Shown one piece after another: positions 35,344 through 47,269 of a stretch of 64,000 nucleotides of DNA. How positions within the stretch are numbered: the stretch's first letter is position 1; each line of letters opens with the position of its first letter. The DNA comes from Salvator merianae (lineage: Eukaryota; Chordata; Lepidosauria; Squamata; Teiidae), in contig QVOM02000042.1 in the NCBI GenBank assembly GCA_003586115.2, forward strand, positions 34,288,552 through 34,352,551. Reading direction: 5' to 3'. The position numbers and the translations under genes are program-made. Below the pieces are notes generated by a model. That model saw only the letters and a program-made list of their open reading frames with translations. It ran no database searches and was not told where the DNA came from.

Positions 35344-35637
35344 GGCTGCAGCAGCCCATGCAGTGCAAGGAGCCCAGCAACATTTTTGCAATCTCCAGAA
35401 ATGGACCACTTCTGGGGACATTTCCAGGTGCACTGTGGAAGTCTCCCCGGCCTGCAACTTCCAAGCAAGAGAATTTTCAGTCTTCCACTCCAAAGATAGG
35501 CCAAGATGTGTCTACCATCCTGCAGATGGTTGCTGATGTGTTCTGCAGTACCTCACCTCATTCCTGCCACAATCACCATGGAGCAGGCTCTGCGTCATGC
35601 ACCAAGGTACATGGTGCAGCAGTTGCCATAGTGTCCA

Positions 35638-35826
35638 TCAAATATCCATACTTTGGAGTGCTATCATAGGAAGCTTCCACACGGTCCTATGGACCACGCC
35701 AGCTGGTGTCGAGAACACTGGCTTCACACACCAGCGTACTCCTCAGGAATCATGGCCTCCTGAGAATGTGCCGACCACATAGGCATCTCAGTTGGAGTGC
35801 TCCTACCATGCAGGTAGTTTGCAGTT
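35638..35826 (+). repeat. 189-bp direct repeat, copy 2
   Basis: Second copy of the unit at 35155-35343, in the same orientation. The unit starts 'atcaaatatccatactttgg' and ends 'caggtagtttgcagt'. Confidence 0.93.
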
Positions 35827-36242
35827 CAGCCCAATGAAAGATGCTCAGAAATACCTGAGGCACAGAGGTACATTTTTGGTTTATGGTGGCAGGATGGAGT
35901 ACTGTATGGGCTCAGTGGTTTTTTAAACTTCTTTAAGTCAGTTTATGCCAAAACATGCAATGTCATATGTGCTTTGGGAAGTCCCTTTGCATATATCACA
36001 GGACACTCCTTCAATTCAGGTCTTGGGGACAGATGCAGTTTGTCCTGTGACAACAATCTTCAGAAGGATCCATGAGGACCTCTATCACATATTCATGGTT
36101 TCTGCAACACTTCCAGCCATGCGATCTTAAGAATTTTTTTTGTGAACATGACCGTGATCTATATAAACTTATCAAAAATGTAAAAATACAAATCCCCGTC
36201 AGCTGAGCAATTGCATTCAGTGTGTTCTGTCTTTGAATATCA
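35827..36242. other. Unique sequence, no gene seen
   Basis: No gene or repeat matched. Confidence 0.4.
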
Positions 36243-36695
36243 GGCTGTGATCACACAAAGCAAAAAAAAACCCACCTCTGAGGTGGCTCTGAGGCTGCAT
36301 TGACACCTAAGTTTTAATCCAGTTTCAGTCCATTATCAGTGAGACAACATATCAGCAAAGTGACCATTCATTTTCTTTCCACTTTATCTAACCCAAAAGT
36401 GGATTTTCTGAGTTTGGTCATGCTGAAAGCACACAGCTCGTTACTTTGTTAATATGTTATCTCACTCTGAAAGTGGACTGAAACTGAATTAAAACTTAGG
36501 TGTGAATGCAGCCTGAAATGGCTTAGAGAAGATTGTAAGATGGGATTGTTTACATCCCAGTCTGACCCTCCTACCTCTCATAAAACTTCTGTGCTAAAAA
36601 AGGTGGGTTAGATAAGTCCTGGGAACCCAAGGGCCATACACTAATGTCTCTGAGGTGCCGCTGAGACGCCCCTTATGTTATGTCTGAACACAGCC
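36243..36695 (+). mobile_element. TIR element, family G, interrupted by family E
   Basis: Ends GGCTGTGATCACACA and TGTCTGAACACAGCC. Flanks are TCA and TAA. Removing the insertion at 36293-36513 with one TGA gives an element of about 229 bp that aligns with the reverse complement of 29527-29746 (220 bp). Confidence 0.75.
36293..36513. mobile_element. Palindromic MITE, family E, nested
   Basis: Ends GGCTGCATTGACACC and GGTGTGAATGCAGCC, with a perfect TGA duplication (36290-36292 and 36514-36516). Length 221 bp, hairpin along most of its length. Homologous with 22134-22345. Confidence 0.85.
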
Positions 36696-36859
36696 TAAGA
36701 AGCCAGACCAAAATATAAAGGTGCCTCCAATATAAAACCTGCAATTCTCTATATATTGGGACTATACTGAGAATGCTACACAAATCTGCGACATTCCCAA
36801 TATGGTCCTGGGATATTGAACTGATATCCTGAAACACCAGCATTATGGGAAATCCAGCA

Positions 36860-37060
36860 ACAATACCAGGTTCCCCTTTTCCCATAATACCAATTTCTTG
36901 CCTCCATCTGCCGGCTCCTTGTGTTTGTATTACTATTTTAAATACCTGAATGCTAGCCAAATGTGGGGGAAAAACAAAGGAAAGTGGGTGGGCTCTTGGC
37001 TAACATCCAGGTATTTGGAACAGTAACAGCAGGAGCTGGTAAGAAACCGGGATTGCCTCC
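36860..37060. repeat. Imperfect long palindrome
   Basis: The core arms 36940-36960 and 36996-37016 match at 19 of 21 positions (AAATACCTGaATGcTAGCCAA inverted). Weaker pairing continues outward through 'tattactattt' / 'acagtaacag' and 'ccggctcctt' / 'ggagctgg'. Probably a decayed MITE; termini were not resolved. Confidence 0.5.
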
Positions 37061-37670
37061 TGACATCTGGCAGGCACAGCAAGGGGGATTTGAAGAAGAA
37101 CCCACAATTGCCTCTTGCCATCTGGAGGCCCTCCCAAGTTTTCTGAAATTCAGTAGTAATCCATCTTCAGTGATGTATGTGAGCCGATATACAGCTGAGG
37201 TCTCTACCAGGAGCATACTGCAAGCATCCAGCAGAGGGAGCATATGAAATATGGGATGCATTTCCTAATACTGTATTATATGTTAAGATAATAAACTGGT
37301 AAAGCCAATGATGAAAAAAGCGGTTTAGAAAAGTTTGGAAATAAAAACAGTACCACCACCACCCAAAAAAACCCTCAAATCTGAAAATGTCTTTTATGAC
37401 AATTCCCTATTGCTTTTCTGTGCCTGACGTTTTTCAAAAAGAATAACACTGTGGCCCATTATCGAAGATACAGGAACCATTTAGAAAAGAAAGGCATGAG
37501 TTTAAATAGATTTTCAAGTTGACTGGAACATGAATATGCTCAAAAGCCTCAGCAGATCATACTGTGCAAGAAAGTATATATATTTTTTGTTTCATATATA
37601 AACCACAATTACGTAAAAAATGAGCAGCTGGCTCCTAAGGCAAGATCTGTATGCATTCCATAGGAGGGTA
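37061..37670. other. Unique sequence, no gene seen
   Basis: No gene or repeat matched. Confidence 0.4.
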
Positions 37671-37678
37671 CTGTGGAG

Positions 37679-37870
37679 CAGTGGCAGCCAGAGGCTTTAA
37701 GATCAGGTGTTTGCGCCCCACATGAAACGTGCCATGGCTGTTCGCGGGGCCTCCAGGCCTCCGTACTGTCGCAGCTGCGGCAGTACGGAGGCCTGGAGGC
37801 TCCATGGACAGCCATGGCATGCTTCGCGCGGGGCGTGTACACTTGGGCTTAAAGCCACCGGCTGCTGCTG
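37679..37870. mobile_element. hAT-type palindromic MITE, family D
   Basis: Starts CAGTGGCAGCC and ends GGCTGCTGCTG, with a perfect 8-bp duplication CTGTGGAG at 37671-37678 and 37871-37878. Length 192 bp. The palindrome centre is GTCGCAGCTGCGGC. Confidence 0.93.
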
Positions 37871-37878
37871 CTGTGGAG

Positions 37879-39093
37879 ACTGATCCTGGTCTGGAAAAAG
37901 CATTCTGGGCCAAGAATATGGTGGGCAGGGCAGACCACAGTGGCACCCAGCCTCTTGATGGCCAGCCTGTGGACATCTTCACATGGCCCAAGAAGTATGT
38001 CGTCTTCTGGAGCCTAGCAAAATGTCACTGGGCTCCAGGATGGAGCCTGAAGCTGTGTAGAACTTTTAAGCAGTACCCAGCTAGAGCACTCTTGGGCATA
38101 GATTCTGCACCCAGGAATGGGTCAGGCATGATCCCACAGTCCCAGCATGCATCTGGGGCCATGCTCAGCGACTGTGCAAATGTTGGCTAACATTCCATTG
38201 CAGGGCTAGTGCACACAGAAAGGGTAGCCCAGCACCTATTAAGACAAATAGGACAGCAATTTTTGTCAGTTTCCCATCTCCAGTGCACACACTGCCAAGT
38301 CACTTCACCTCCTATCAATCACCTCTAAAAAGTGTTGGAGGGACTTACAGGACAGTATGGAATGTGATCCCTGCACCACTTTCTAGAGAAGATTTACAAA
38401 GTGGGGAACTGATGAAAATCACCTCCCGGTTGCCTTTAGTATTAGCTCCACTTCGTCAAAGACCTTTTGTGAATGGGAGGATTCCACTTGTTTACACAAG
38501 GACAGCTTACATATCCAGCTCAATGTTATATAAGTAAACCATAAAAAAGATTCCCAGCAGATTTTCTGTGAGCCAGGTAATGTCCACCACATCTAAGAGA
38601 GAGGAGGAAAAAACATCCCATGGTGCAGAAGAATTTTTTTTGTCAAACATCAAGTGTCAGACTGCATACATATTTTGGAGTCACAACTGAGCATTGGTTA
38701 AAGGGACACAGTTGGGTATGACATCTCAGATGGGTTTATAATATGATTTGAGGATTGAGAGCCATATTTATAGTGCATACTTTATAAAAAAAAAAATATG
38801 TGTGTGCTATACTTTTGGAATATTTGTAGTTCCACTTCAGCATCCTTGAACTTTTTTTATACCAGCAAAATAAGGAATAGGGAATAGCAGCAAAAACAAC
38901 ATGAACCCGACAATGTCTCCCTGAAAAGGAAAAGGAAAACACTCTTCTGTATAAAGAAGATCCGAGAACGGTCAGTGGCATCTACCAAAGGTTTTTCAGT
39001 TGAGCAAACAAGGACATATTGCATAAGAGAGAAAAGTAATTCAACTTTAAACATCCCAGCACAATAGTATTCTTCATTTGCACAGCCACCCTT
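37879..39093. other. Unclassified; GC-rich repeat-like part to 38180
   Basis: The 37.9-38.18 kb part shares 'ttgggcatagattctgcacc' with 'ttggacacagattctgcgcc' at 47.25 kb, so it probably belongs to a dispersed family. The rest is unique. No gene recognised. Confidence 0.4.
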
Positions 39094-39480
39094 AGAGCGC
39101 AGTCCCACATCGTAAATTTAATCCCTACTGGGGGAGACCGAGGATTGAGTACGGATTCTGGTTGTTCACACACTTGTATTTTAACACGAGCTCAATTCAG
39201 ACTTGTTCATTCTCACTCCTCATTTTTCCCATGCTTGGCATGGGGAAGCCATATCTTTTTGTCTCCACCTCTCACCAAATTCCTCTCCCTGTGCAGCCAG
39301 TGATTGGATGCAGTCCCAACGTTCAGATCTTGACTTCACAGAGACGGGAAAGTCAAACTCCTTTGGCGGCATTACTGGTCATTCACCGTTTGTTCCTTCT
39401 CCCCCTCCAACCTGTATCCATGCAAGCAGAACATCAATTCCACATCTACCACACAATAAAGCTTTTTAAAGGGCAGATCG
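39094..39480 (+). repeat. Unclassified dispersed repeat, family H
   Basis: It aligns with 63579-64000. Shared blocks in order: GCAGTCCCACATCGTAAAT versus GCGGTCAGACATCGTCAAT, 'tttaacacg.agtcaattc', 'cccatgcttggcat', 'gattgg.tgcagtcccaacg', 'cacag.ggcgggaaagtcaa', 'ggcagcattact.gtcattc' and AGCAGAAC. Coding capacity was not seen. Confidence 0.65.
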
Positions 39481-39759
39481 CAATTTCTGCCCCTTTGCAT
39501 TTGCACTTTTGCACAACTGTGCAATTTCAGAGTAGTGTAAATGCAGGGAGAGGTCCATGAAAAGGACCCACCTGTGGGCAGGGTCCATAATCATGATAGT
39601 GAAGTTAGTGGTCAGCAAATGAATTCTGCCTCACCTCCCCCCCCCATACATCTACAGAGGTATATGTCCCACTATGTAATTGTAGGGTGTCAATGGAAAA
39701 ATTGATACTGACGTGGGTTATTTGTTGGGGTAAGAGGACTGCACCCCCAAACAGGTGCA

Positions 39760-40985
39760 GCTGAGGCATACACCAACCAGCTTGCACCCCCACCCCCTGA
39801 GAGTGCCCTAGAGCCACTGGAAGCACAGTGCCGGTTTTGCATAAAAGTCCTCATTTTTTTTAATACATAAAAGATACATCTTATTCCAAATGGGAGTGTT
39901 CATATAGATAACTTTTGTCCATTACATTTTGGCTTCCCCCCTTCTTCAAAAGTTTCTTCTAGATTTCTTGTTTTTTGCCCCTCCTGGTTTCCCTTCTGCT
40001 TCCGACTTTTCTTCTTTCATCTTTATTGTTCAAATCCAGCGATAACAAGCTCATTCTCTAATTCTTGTAGAAAGTCAGTACAGGGCTTTCAGTTTTTAAC
40101 AAACTTATTCACAGTTTGTCAATAAATTAGTCAATTTGTCCATCTCTGCGAGATCCATTATTTTCAATCAACCAGTCGTCTATCATAGGTATTTTATCTC
40201 CTCTCCATTTTTGTGCATAGATAATTCTAGCTGCAGTCACCATGTTTTCAATTAAAACATTAACATTATCAAAGTTGCCCTCTACTATACCTAGTAAATA
40301 AAATTCTGGTTTAAAAGGAATGCCCTTAAAAGTCCTTTTTTAATGAAAGGAAACGTTGTTTTCCTTGTGCATTACCAAAGGAAAATAGAGGAAACATAGT
40401 GTCCTTCTTCTTGCAGGGGCAGGAGAGAAAGGAAAATGGAGATACAAAGCCCTTCTTGCAGAGATGGGAGAGAAAGGAGGAGGTAAGCATTTTGAGAGTG
40501 GACTGCGGTGCCCAACCAACTATAGACCAGGTGTTGCCCTGGGTAAATGACAGATAGCTTCCACTACATCTTCTCCTTTGTTAAAAAATTCAAACAGTAA
40601 AAAAAGTCAAACAGTTTGAAAGCACAAAAGAGGACAACATGGTGAAAACCAGGCAATAAGTGCCAGGTACTGTTTCCTCTTCCCACCACAATTGTGACAT
40701 TCTTACCCTCCTGAGTGCAAAGCCCACAACAAAGTCTGTTACAGGACAGGAGGAAATGCCCCCCCCAAGTACAGTCCCCTCCCAAATAGTCTATTTGCAC
40801 TTTCTCACATTGCAAAGTAATACCAGCTAACGATCTAAAATGGGCTGAGAACTCCCTTAATCCAAATGCAAAGTAGTCCTGATCTTGGCAATCTAGTCCC
40901 AAAAAACTACAGGAAGACAAAATCATATTGGGCCAGTGGGAACTGAAGACAGACTGTAAACTGATTAAATGCTATGTCAGACCAT
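39760..40985 (+). repeat. Unclassified dispersed repeat, family I, copy 1 (with L1 insert)
   Basis: Outside the L1 insert this aligns with 47270-48010 along nearly its full length. Shared blocks include GCCCTAGAGCC, 'cagtgc.ggttttgcata', 'gaaaggaaaatggagataca', 'cattttgagagtggactg', 'cagatagcttccact', 'gacaggaggaaatg', 'aatgcaaagtagtcctgat' and 'ctgtaaactgattaaatgc'. No coding frame is shared by both copies. The class is unknown. Confidence 0.8.
39852..40327 (-). mobile_element. 5'-truncated L1 LINE with target duplication
   Basis: On the minus strand it encodes the very end of an L1-type ORF2: PEFYLLGIVEGNFD, then VTAARIIYAQKWRGDKIP, then a stop after RDGQID. A 3' UTR and a poly(A), visible as T8 at 39854-39861, follow. 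AAAAGTCCT flanks both ends (39843-39851 and 40328-40336). The related repeat at 47371 shows the site without the insert. At 476 bp only the last part of a typical 6-kb L1 was copied, as in target-primed reverse transcription. Confidence 0.88.
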
Positions 40986-42926
40986 GCCCTTAGACATTCA
41001 ATACTTTCTTCTTCTCCAAATGTTTCTTTTAAAAATGTTTTCTTTACCGTTACCAAATGAAAATGAAGAAAGGGTCCCTGCTCTTTTATTAGTTGCAAAG
41101 AAAAGAGAATTTCAGCAGGTGTAGCATGCCCTTGTTTTCTTATGGAAATCCTATTTTCATTTAAAAAAAGAGACGAGTTATAACAGAGATAAAGCAGAAA
41201 TGTTACAATAAGGCTATGTGAACCCTTTCTTTTATGTACCCCCGCAGAAGAGTAATTACGATATCTTGCAATGTGAAACCAAAGTCTTAAAAGAGCTGTA
41301 GCGTAAACTACAGGTTTACAACATAAATACTATGTACTGCAAATGTTTATCAGGCCGTTTATGTAGCTGCTTCCATTTATGAACCATTATTTTTGGAAGT
41401 TCCTTAACCTCCACCCACCCCCCAACTCCACCACCACCCCTTAACATCTGATAACATGACTTCAAAACAAGTCATGAAAAATGTTCAGCAATTATGAGAA
41501 CCTCTGTTTGAGCATACGTGTGTGGTCTCTTTCCGGAGGCAAGTCAGTGCCCACACGTGAGGATGTTAAAGAGTTCCCATTTAGGTTATCAGTGTGAGAT
41601 GTCTGTTTTTGTGACATATGGCCTCAGGGGAGTCCTTCTCTGGACTACAAAAAGAAATCTAGGTTAAGAATTAAGGTTCTTATCTTGCACATAGGTGACA
41701 GCACATAAGCCCAGCAGATGTTTGAGTAAAAATGGACATTTTTGTGGCCTCAAAGTCCAGCGCCTTCATTAGGAAGAAGCTACTTCAATTAAATCAGTTT
41801 ATTACATTTGAACTGCAAGCCTAGGCAGAGTTGTCTGAAAGCAAGCTCCACTGAACAGAATGGAACTTAATTCTGAGTGGAGGCACATATAAGTGCTCCA
41901 TTCATTCAACATTAGATGATACTAGCTGTAAAGAATTAACTAAGCTCACGGCCAGTAAATGGGGCTAAGTTCCAGGGAAGTCAGTGGGGCTTCTGAAGAT
42001 ACATGCATAGGATTGCTATTGATTAATTGATTCATCATTAATTCAAAGCTCCATTCTTTGAATATTCCAAGACTGTATAAGAATATTTTCCCACAAAACT
42101 GTAGTATTTACTTTCACAAGGAATAGTCGATATGCTTTTTGCAGCTCAGCATTTCAATTGGACAGGTGGATTGATATGACATGACATAGTGGCAGGCCAT
42201 TTTCACTTTTCTACTTCTTTATTAAGAAAATTTGTATCTTGTCCGCATAGAATTGCATCAGTACTGTCAGAGTACAGCTATAGCCGGTTCAAATATTCCC
42301 AACCCATATACATCAGGCTACTTGTGCCCTTTGCAACTAGGAATGATTTTTAGATTAAAAAGGCAGCCATTTTTATGTGTTTAGAAATGATGCCATGCCA
42401 TTAACCCTTTTTATTCCCAGTTAAAAATGCACATGGCTGGACGCTCACAGTAGTTCTACCACCACTAAGTTAGGCTTGTAGTTTTGTATCTGTTGCTTTA
42501 AAAGGAACAGAAAGTTAGGGAGGTAAACCTCAGCTGCTGTTTCATTCATGAACAAATTTAGAATATTATTATTTGTGCCAATTCTTTAAATAAAGTCCCT
42601 TTTGTTTAACCCTACCACACTCCAATATCTATGAAAAAATGAGCCAAACTTTACTCTTAAAGGCAAAGCTTTGTACAAAGCATGCAGACATTCAAAGAAT
42701 ATTTGGTTCTCTCCTCTACAGTTACTGTCATCTCACTCATATAAAACAATTTTGGATTTAAATTGGTTTCCAACCAGGAGATCGAGTGAGTTGGAGGGTA
42801 GTCTGCATAACCTGCCTGTCTATCAATTTTACATAGATATATGCAAACACTTCCTCAAAGAAATCATTTGCTTCCACAAAATACTTGGTCAGATCCATTC
42901 CATGAACCACCCAAACCTTAACTAGC
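40986..42926. other. Mostly unique; worn repeats at 41815-42020
   Basis: Two remnants of the common squamate repeat are suggested by 'ctccactgaacagaatggaa' near 41850 and 'catgcataggattgct' near 42003. No gene recognised. Confidence 0.4.
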
Positions 42927-42929
42927 TTA

Positions 42930-43341
42930 GACCCCATCTGGACAGGGGATATATAGCAATTATGTCTGCACTATGGTGGGATTGCCACACATACCTGTGG
43001 CAACCCCCCCCCCCCAATAGCCCCGCTAGATTTGCTCTAAATCACACTATAACCTATTTCAGGAAAACCCAACTCTGGTTGTGGGTTTTCCTGACACAGT
43101 GCTATTACTTACCTTGTGGATGGAGCGGCACACATGTGTGGGGGCCATGCGTGTGTAGTGGTGGCGATTGCTCAGTTTCAAGTATTTTGGGCCGTTGAAA
43201 TACCCAGATGTGCACATCACTATATTGCACACAAATAGCACCAGCCCCACACTGTCTATTCAACAGGCAATTATTCCAGAGAGGTTTTTCTCTGGAATAT
43301 TGCCTGTTAATGAGATATTCAGCCAGCGTCAGGAGCTATAG
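42930..43341 (+). mobile_element. TIR element, family B
   Basis: Left end GACCCCATCTGGACAGGGG and the right region ATATTCAGCCAGCGTCAGGAG. Flanks are TTA and CTA. It contains the family hairpin 'aggaaaacccaactctggtt' / 'gggttttcct' and a C13 run near 43006-43016. Length 412 bp. Confidence 0.72.
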
Positions 43342-43344
43342 CTA

Positions 43345-44130
43345 ACATGGATCTATTCGTGGACTTTTTGATTATTTGAACAAATCAATAAGCATCTCTT
43401 GACTGCCATTTCTACCAAAGTAGCTTGGATAACCCTGTTCACTCTGGTGTCTAAGTACAGATTATCAGGGTCTAGGGCTTTCTCATTCCAGTTCTTTATT
43501 TCAGATTTATCTGAAACGGTTTGTCTCCACAATCTCTTTGGAGTAAGCTTTACCAACTGTAAAGAATCAGAATGAATTATGCCTTTTTATCGCTGAGATG
43601 GGAGATAAAAACTTTCTGGCTCTTGCCTAAATATAAACACAATGGAGCGTTGGGGTAAAACAATACACTGAGGTGAACTAGGTAAATGAAAATAAAAGTC
43701 CTTTCTTCATAGCAACACAGAACAGAATCAAAATGAGCTGCAGTGGGGCAGGAGAACAATCGAAGTGAAATACACAATCCAATTAAAGAAATCTTGTTGC
43801 CTTGGTGCCAGCTACATGGGCAAATTAATGTTTCTGCAATCCACCTTACAGTTATTTATTTATAAACTGAACTTGAACCCCTCCATAAAGCCCCCTGCCC
43901 CCAAATTATGGTTAGCATTACCTCAAAGGTACTTGATTCTTTTGCTCCGTTGTTTATGTCAGCTGTTGCCTAAGCTGCTATTCCCTTATCAAGTGTTTGT
44001 TCCAGGCTGCAAAGATAGTAGGGCTAACAGACCAAGCCTCCAGCTTCCAAGTCAGCTACCTGGTGGCATCATCAGGAAATTGCTACAACATGTTAAAGGC
44101 TAATGTGTGCAGTATCCGTGAAAAATATCC
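43345..44130. other. Unique sequence, no gene seen
   Basis: No gene or repeat matched. Confidence 0.4.
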
Positions 44131-44226
44131 TAGTGACACAAGCTAGAGAGTAGTTTTCATAAGACTCACCAGATAAATCTTAGTAACAAGAACTAGAGAG
44201 TAGTTTTCATAAGACTCACCAGATAA
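44131..44226 (+). repeat. 50-bp tandem duplication
   Basis: Two copies of a 50-bp unit (44131-44180 and 44181-44226). They are identical over 'gagagtagttttcataagac' and its continuation to 'ccagataa', with three or four differences near the start. Confidence 0.92.
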
Positions 44227-44275
44227 TTATGTGAAATAAAGACTTTTACTAGAATTGTACATTTGAAGGCCAGAA

Positions 44276-44722
44276 CAGAGAGAAAGTGGACAGAGAGAAG
44301 TTTTTTTCTCTCTCACACAACTCTAGGACCAGGGGGCACTCTCTGAAGCTGATGGGTAGGAGAGTTAGGACTGACAAGGGGAAGTATTTTTTTCACCCAG
44401 AGGGTCATTGATCTATGGTATTTATTACCAGAAGAGGTGGTGACAGCCATCAGCCTGGATGATGAAAGGACTGGACAGATTTATGGAGGTCAGATGTATC
44501 AATGGCTACTAGAATGGATGCCTAGGTACTGCTTCCAGGTTGGAAAGACAGGCAGGATGTCTGTAAAAACATTTGCGGGGAGTCAAGAGCAGGTGAAGGT
44601 TCTGCCTTTTATTCTGCTTGAGAATGCCCAGAGGCAACTGGTGGGCCACTGTATGAAACAGGATGCTGGACTAGATGGGCCATGGCCTGATCCAGCAAGG
44701 CTCCTCTTATGTTCTTATGTTC
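44276..44722 (+). mobile_element. CR1 LINE 3' end
   Basis: A plus-strand frame reads VDREKFFSLSHNSRTRGHSL then KLMGRRVRTDKGKYFF, the C-terminal end of CR1 ORF2, and is then stopped. The 3' UTR follows, with GATGCTGGACTAGATGGGCC and the terminal octamer repeat (CTTATGTT)n at 44707-44722. 5'-truncated. It belongs to the same CR1 group as 18272-18420 and 5190-5420. Confidence 0.85.
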
Positions 44723-47269
44723 AGAACTCTGCCTGCCCTAAAGAAGGTACATTCATATGACAATGAGATTCATTCTGTTTACATTATTTTTATTAATGTA
44801 AGTGAAGGGCAAAAAAACCAGTGGCTTCAGGTTTTGCTAAACCTCAGCCTTATCATAGCACAAACCCATGGCCTTCCTTAGACCTCATCAGCATGTAGAA
44901 AGGAGGCTAATAATACACTTGCTGCTCCGATACACTGACAGTGTAGAATCACCCTTAGATTGCAGATTTCCCTACCTTGTCTCAAGTTTCCATACATCTT
45001 GCTTGGGGAGCACGCAAACCACTTATGAACCGACTTGCACAGCAGAACTCCCTAATGGAATCCATGCAGTATGGGTCGCTATAAAATCCTGCAGTGGCTT
45101 CTTGAGCCACCAATGCATCTGATCCTGAGAATTAATTATCCTTAATCTGTTTAAATATTCTGTTGTATGCTTATAATTCTCAAACTTGGCTGCTGGCATT
45201 GTCTACTCCAGTTTCAGCTGCAAGCAGCCCCAGGGGTAGATGAAATATGTGCAAAGACATAAAACATCATTCAGAGTTCCTGTTTGTATACGTTTTAAAA
45301 TTGCAAGTGAAAAAAAGAATGCCAGACGCAGTGCTCCAGCCAAAAGAAACCACATAAGACTGGATTCCAGTGGCTCACACTCGAATATTTTATGCTTACA
45401 GTCAATGTCAATGAAAGGTTGTTTCGGCAGCAATATTGTACCCCAAATTAGATCTTAATGACAGGTACGGGCCTCAGCTTCTGCCACAACCTCATCTTAG
45501 ACAGCCTGATTTTATTTTATTTTTAATTAAAAGAAGGTGAGGGAGAATGAGCCCATGTGAAATATTTGTGATGGAGAGCACTGCAAGAATATTCTTCAAA
45601 ATAAACTATAGTGAATGAATGAAGAAATGTATTACGGTCTCAGACCAGAAGTACAAAACATACTTAAATAACACAGTCACCAATGTATTTGCAATACATC
45701 CACAACATAACTGAGTCATGGGACGTACAAGTAAGTTATAATTAAAATCTGAAAATTAAAGTATAGTGTATAATATATACAATTAGAATCAGCAAATTAG
45801 AATCTGGGAAGTATTCTCCCAGAATTAGAATATCTTCTGTAATATATACAAAATTAGGAATTTTTGCACTAAATGTGTGATGGAGAGCGCTGCAAGAATA
45901 TTCTTCAAAATAATCTATATGAATAATGCATTTTATCTGTGCTATCATCTCATGTTCCTTCTTACTAGTTTTTCAGAACTTAAAGTTGTATACTTTTATA
46001 TGAAGGATACTATACCTTATACTAATTTCAATGAAAAATGCTGATCTGTCAGAAATCTACTACTATCATTCTCTTCTAATCTGACATTGCTAATGTGAGA
46101 AATTGTTTTTTTCCCCAATAATTTAAACCTGCCCCTTCTCCACTCAGCATTTCTAAACAAAATCTAATTTTGTTCCACAGGTTTACATACTCAGCTCTCA
46201 TTTACTCGTGCAGAATAAACGTCCCAAATGTTTCCTGAATGGAAGATAACAATCCTAATGAAATCTAAAATTTGTCAGTGGCTAAAATAAATAGTGCAGT
46301 CATGTTCTAAATACCCCTGAGAGTGCGTTTGGTCACAAATCCAGCATGTTGCTTTCTTTTTATCCTATGTAGCAAGAATAAGATTTCATTTTGCAGCCTG
46401 GAGTCTTTCTCAAACACTAGATTCACCCACAAAATTAAAAGTTGAAAAAATGTATTAAGGTATATTAGGTTTCTTATTGCTGTTTGTTTTAGCAAAATCC
46501 ACACTCAGTTTACCTCGGCTTGCTTGTTTCAGCTCATAAATCTGTACTGCTGTAGGTGCCAAATCAAATACTGCCTTGGAATGAGAAAGTTATTACTTAT
46601 ATCTCTTATCCAATAGCTTCTAGCAACAGCAGTGCTAAAGTTCTAATCCTCTACAGATCTCCATGTGCTGTCTGGGTAGGCAGAAAACAAGAAGATAGCA
46701 ATGAAAATTTTATTACTTTGTTTTGCAAAAATACCTAACAGTTGGGCAAGACTTCCTTTCAGTATGATTCTCTCCCTACTCCATACTGCCATGCATGTTC
46801 AGGTCACCAGACAGAGCGGGTCAATGCAGCAATCCTGAGGCTGTGGATATGGCACCTATCAGGGTCTTCTTGGCACTCCTGAGACAACAATTCACACATG
46901 CAGCATAGGCATGCATTGTGAAGCTTACACCTGACCTGGAGAAAGCATACCAGGCCAGGAATACAGCTGGCGGGGTCAAGTGAGTTGATGGCTATCTGAT
47001 CAATAGTTGGTCTGGTCTGGCCTAGCATAGCCAAGCCTAGCGTAGCGTCAAAGTCAGTAAACAAAAGGTCCCTGGCCTCAAAGTTGCAAGCCAGGGACAT
47101 TTAACCACACTCCTAGAAATGGCCTAAAAGTGGGCCATCTTCTAGAGCTTGACACAATGTTGTGAAGCTCTGAAACAGCGGCAGCAGGAACCAGGGCTCA
47201 GCCTGGTCCACAGAATGACTGCTTTTAAGTCGCCCCTTACTAGAGTGGTCTTGGACACAGATTCTGCGC
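44723..47269. other. Mostly unique; a 44-bp direct repeat inside
   Basis: A segment 'tgtgatggagagcactgcaa' onward at 45567-45610 recurs at 45876-45919 with about two differences. The 46.8-47.27 kb part is GC-richer and shares words with 37.9-38.18 kb. No gene recognised. Confidence 0.4.

Noticed and set aside
13163..37870. Regularly recurring similar palindromes read as a CRISPR-like or satellite array
   Set aside because: The copies are kilobases apart, each has its own 8-bp target duplication, and the genome is vertebrate. They are independent MITE insertions.
39852..40327. A processed pseudogene of a host mRNA (T8 tract and target duplications)
   Set aside because: The minus-strand frame matches the end of L1 ORF2 (AARIIYAQKWRGDKIP), so it is an L1 copy.
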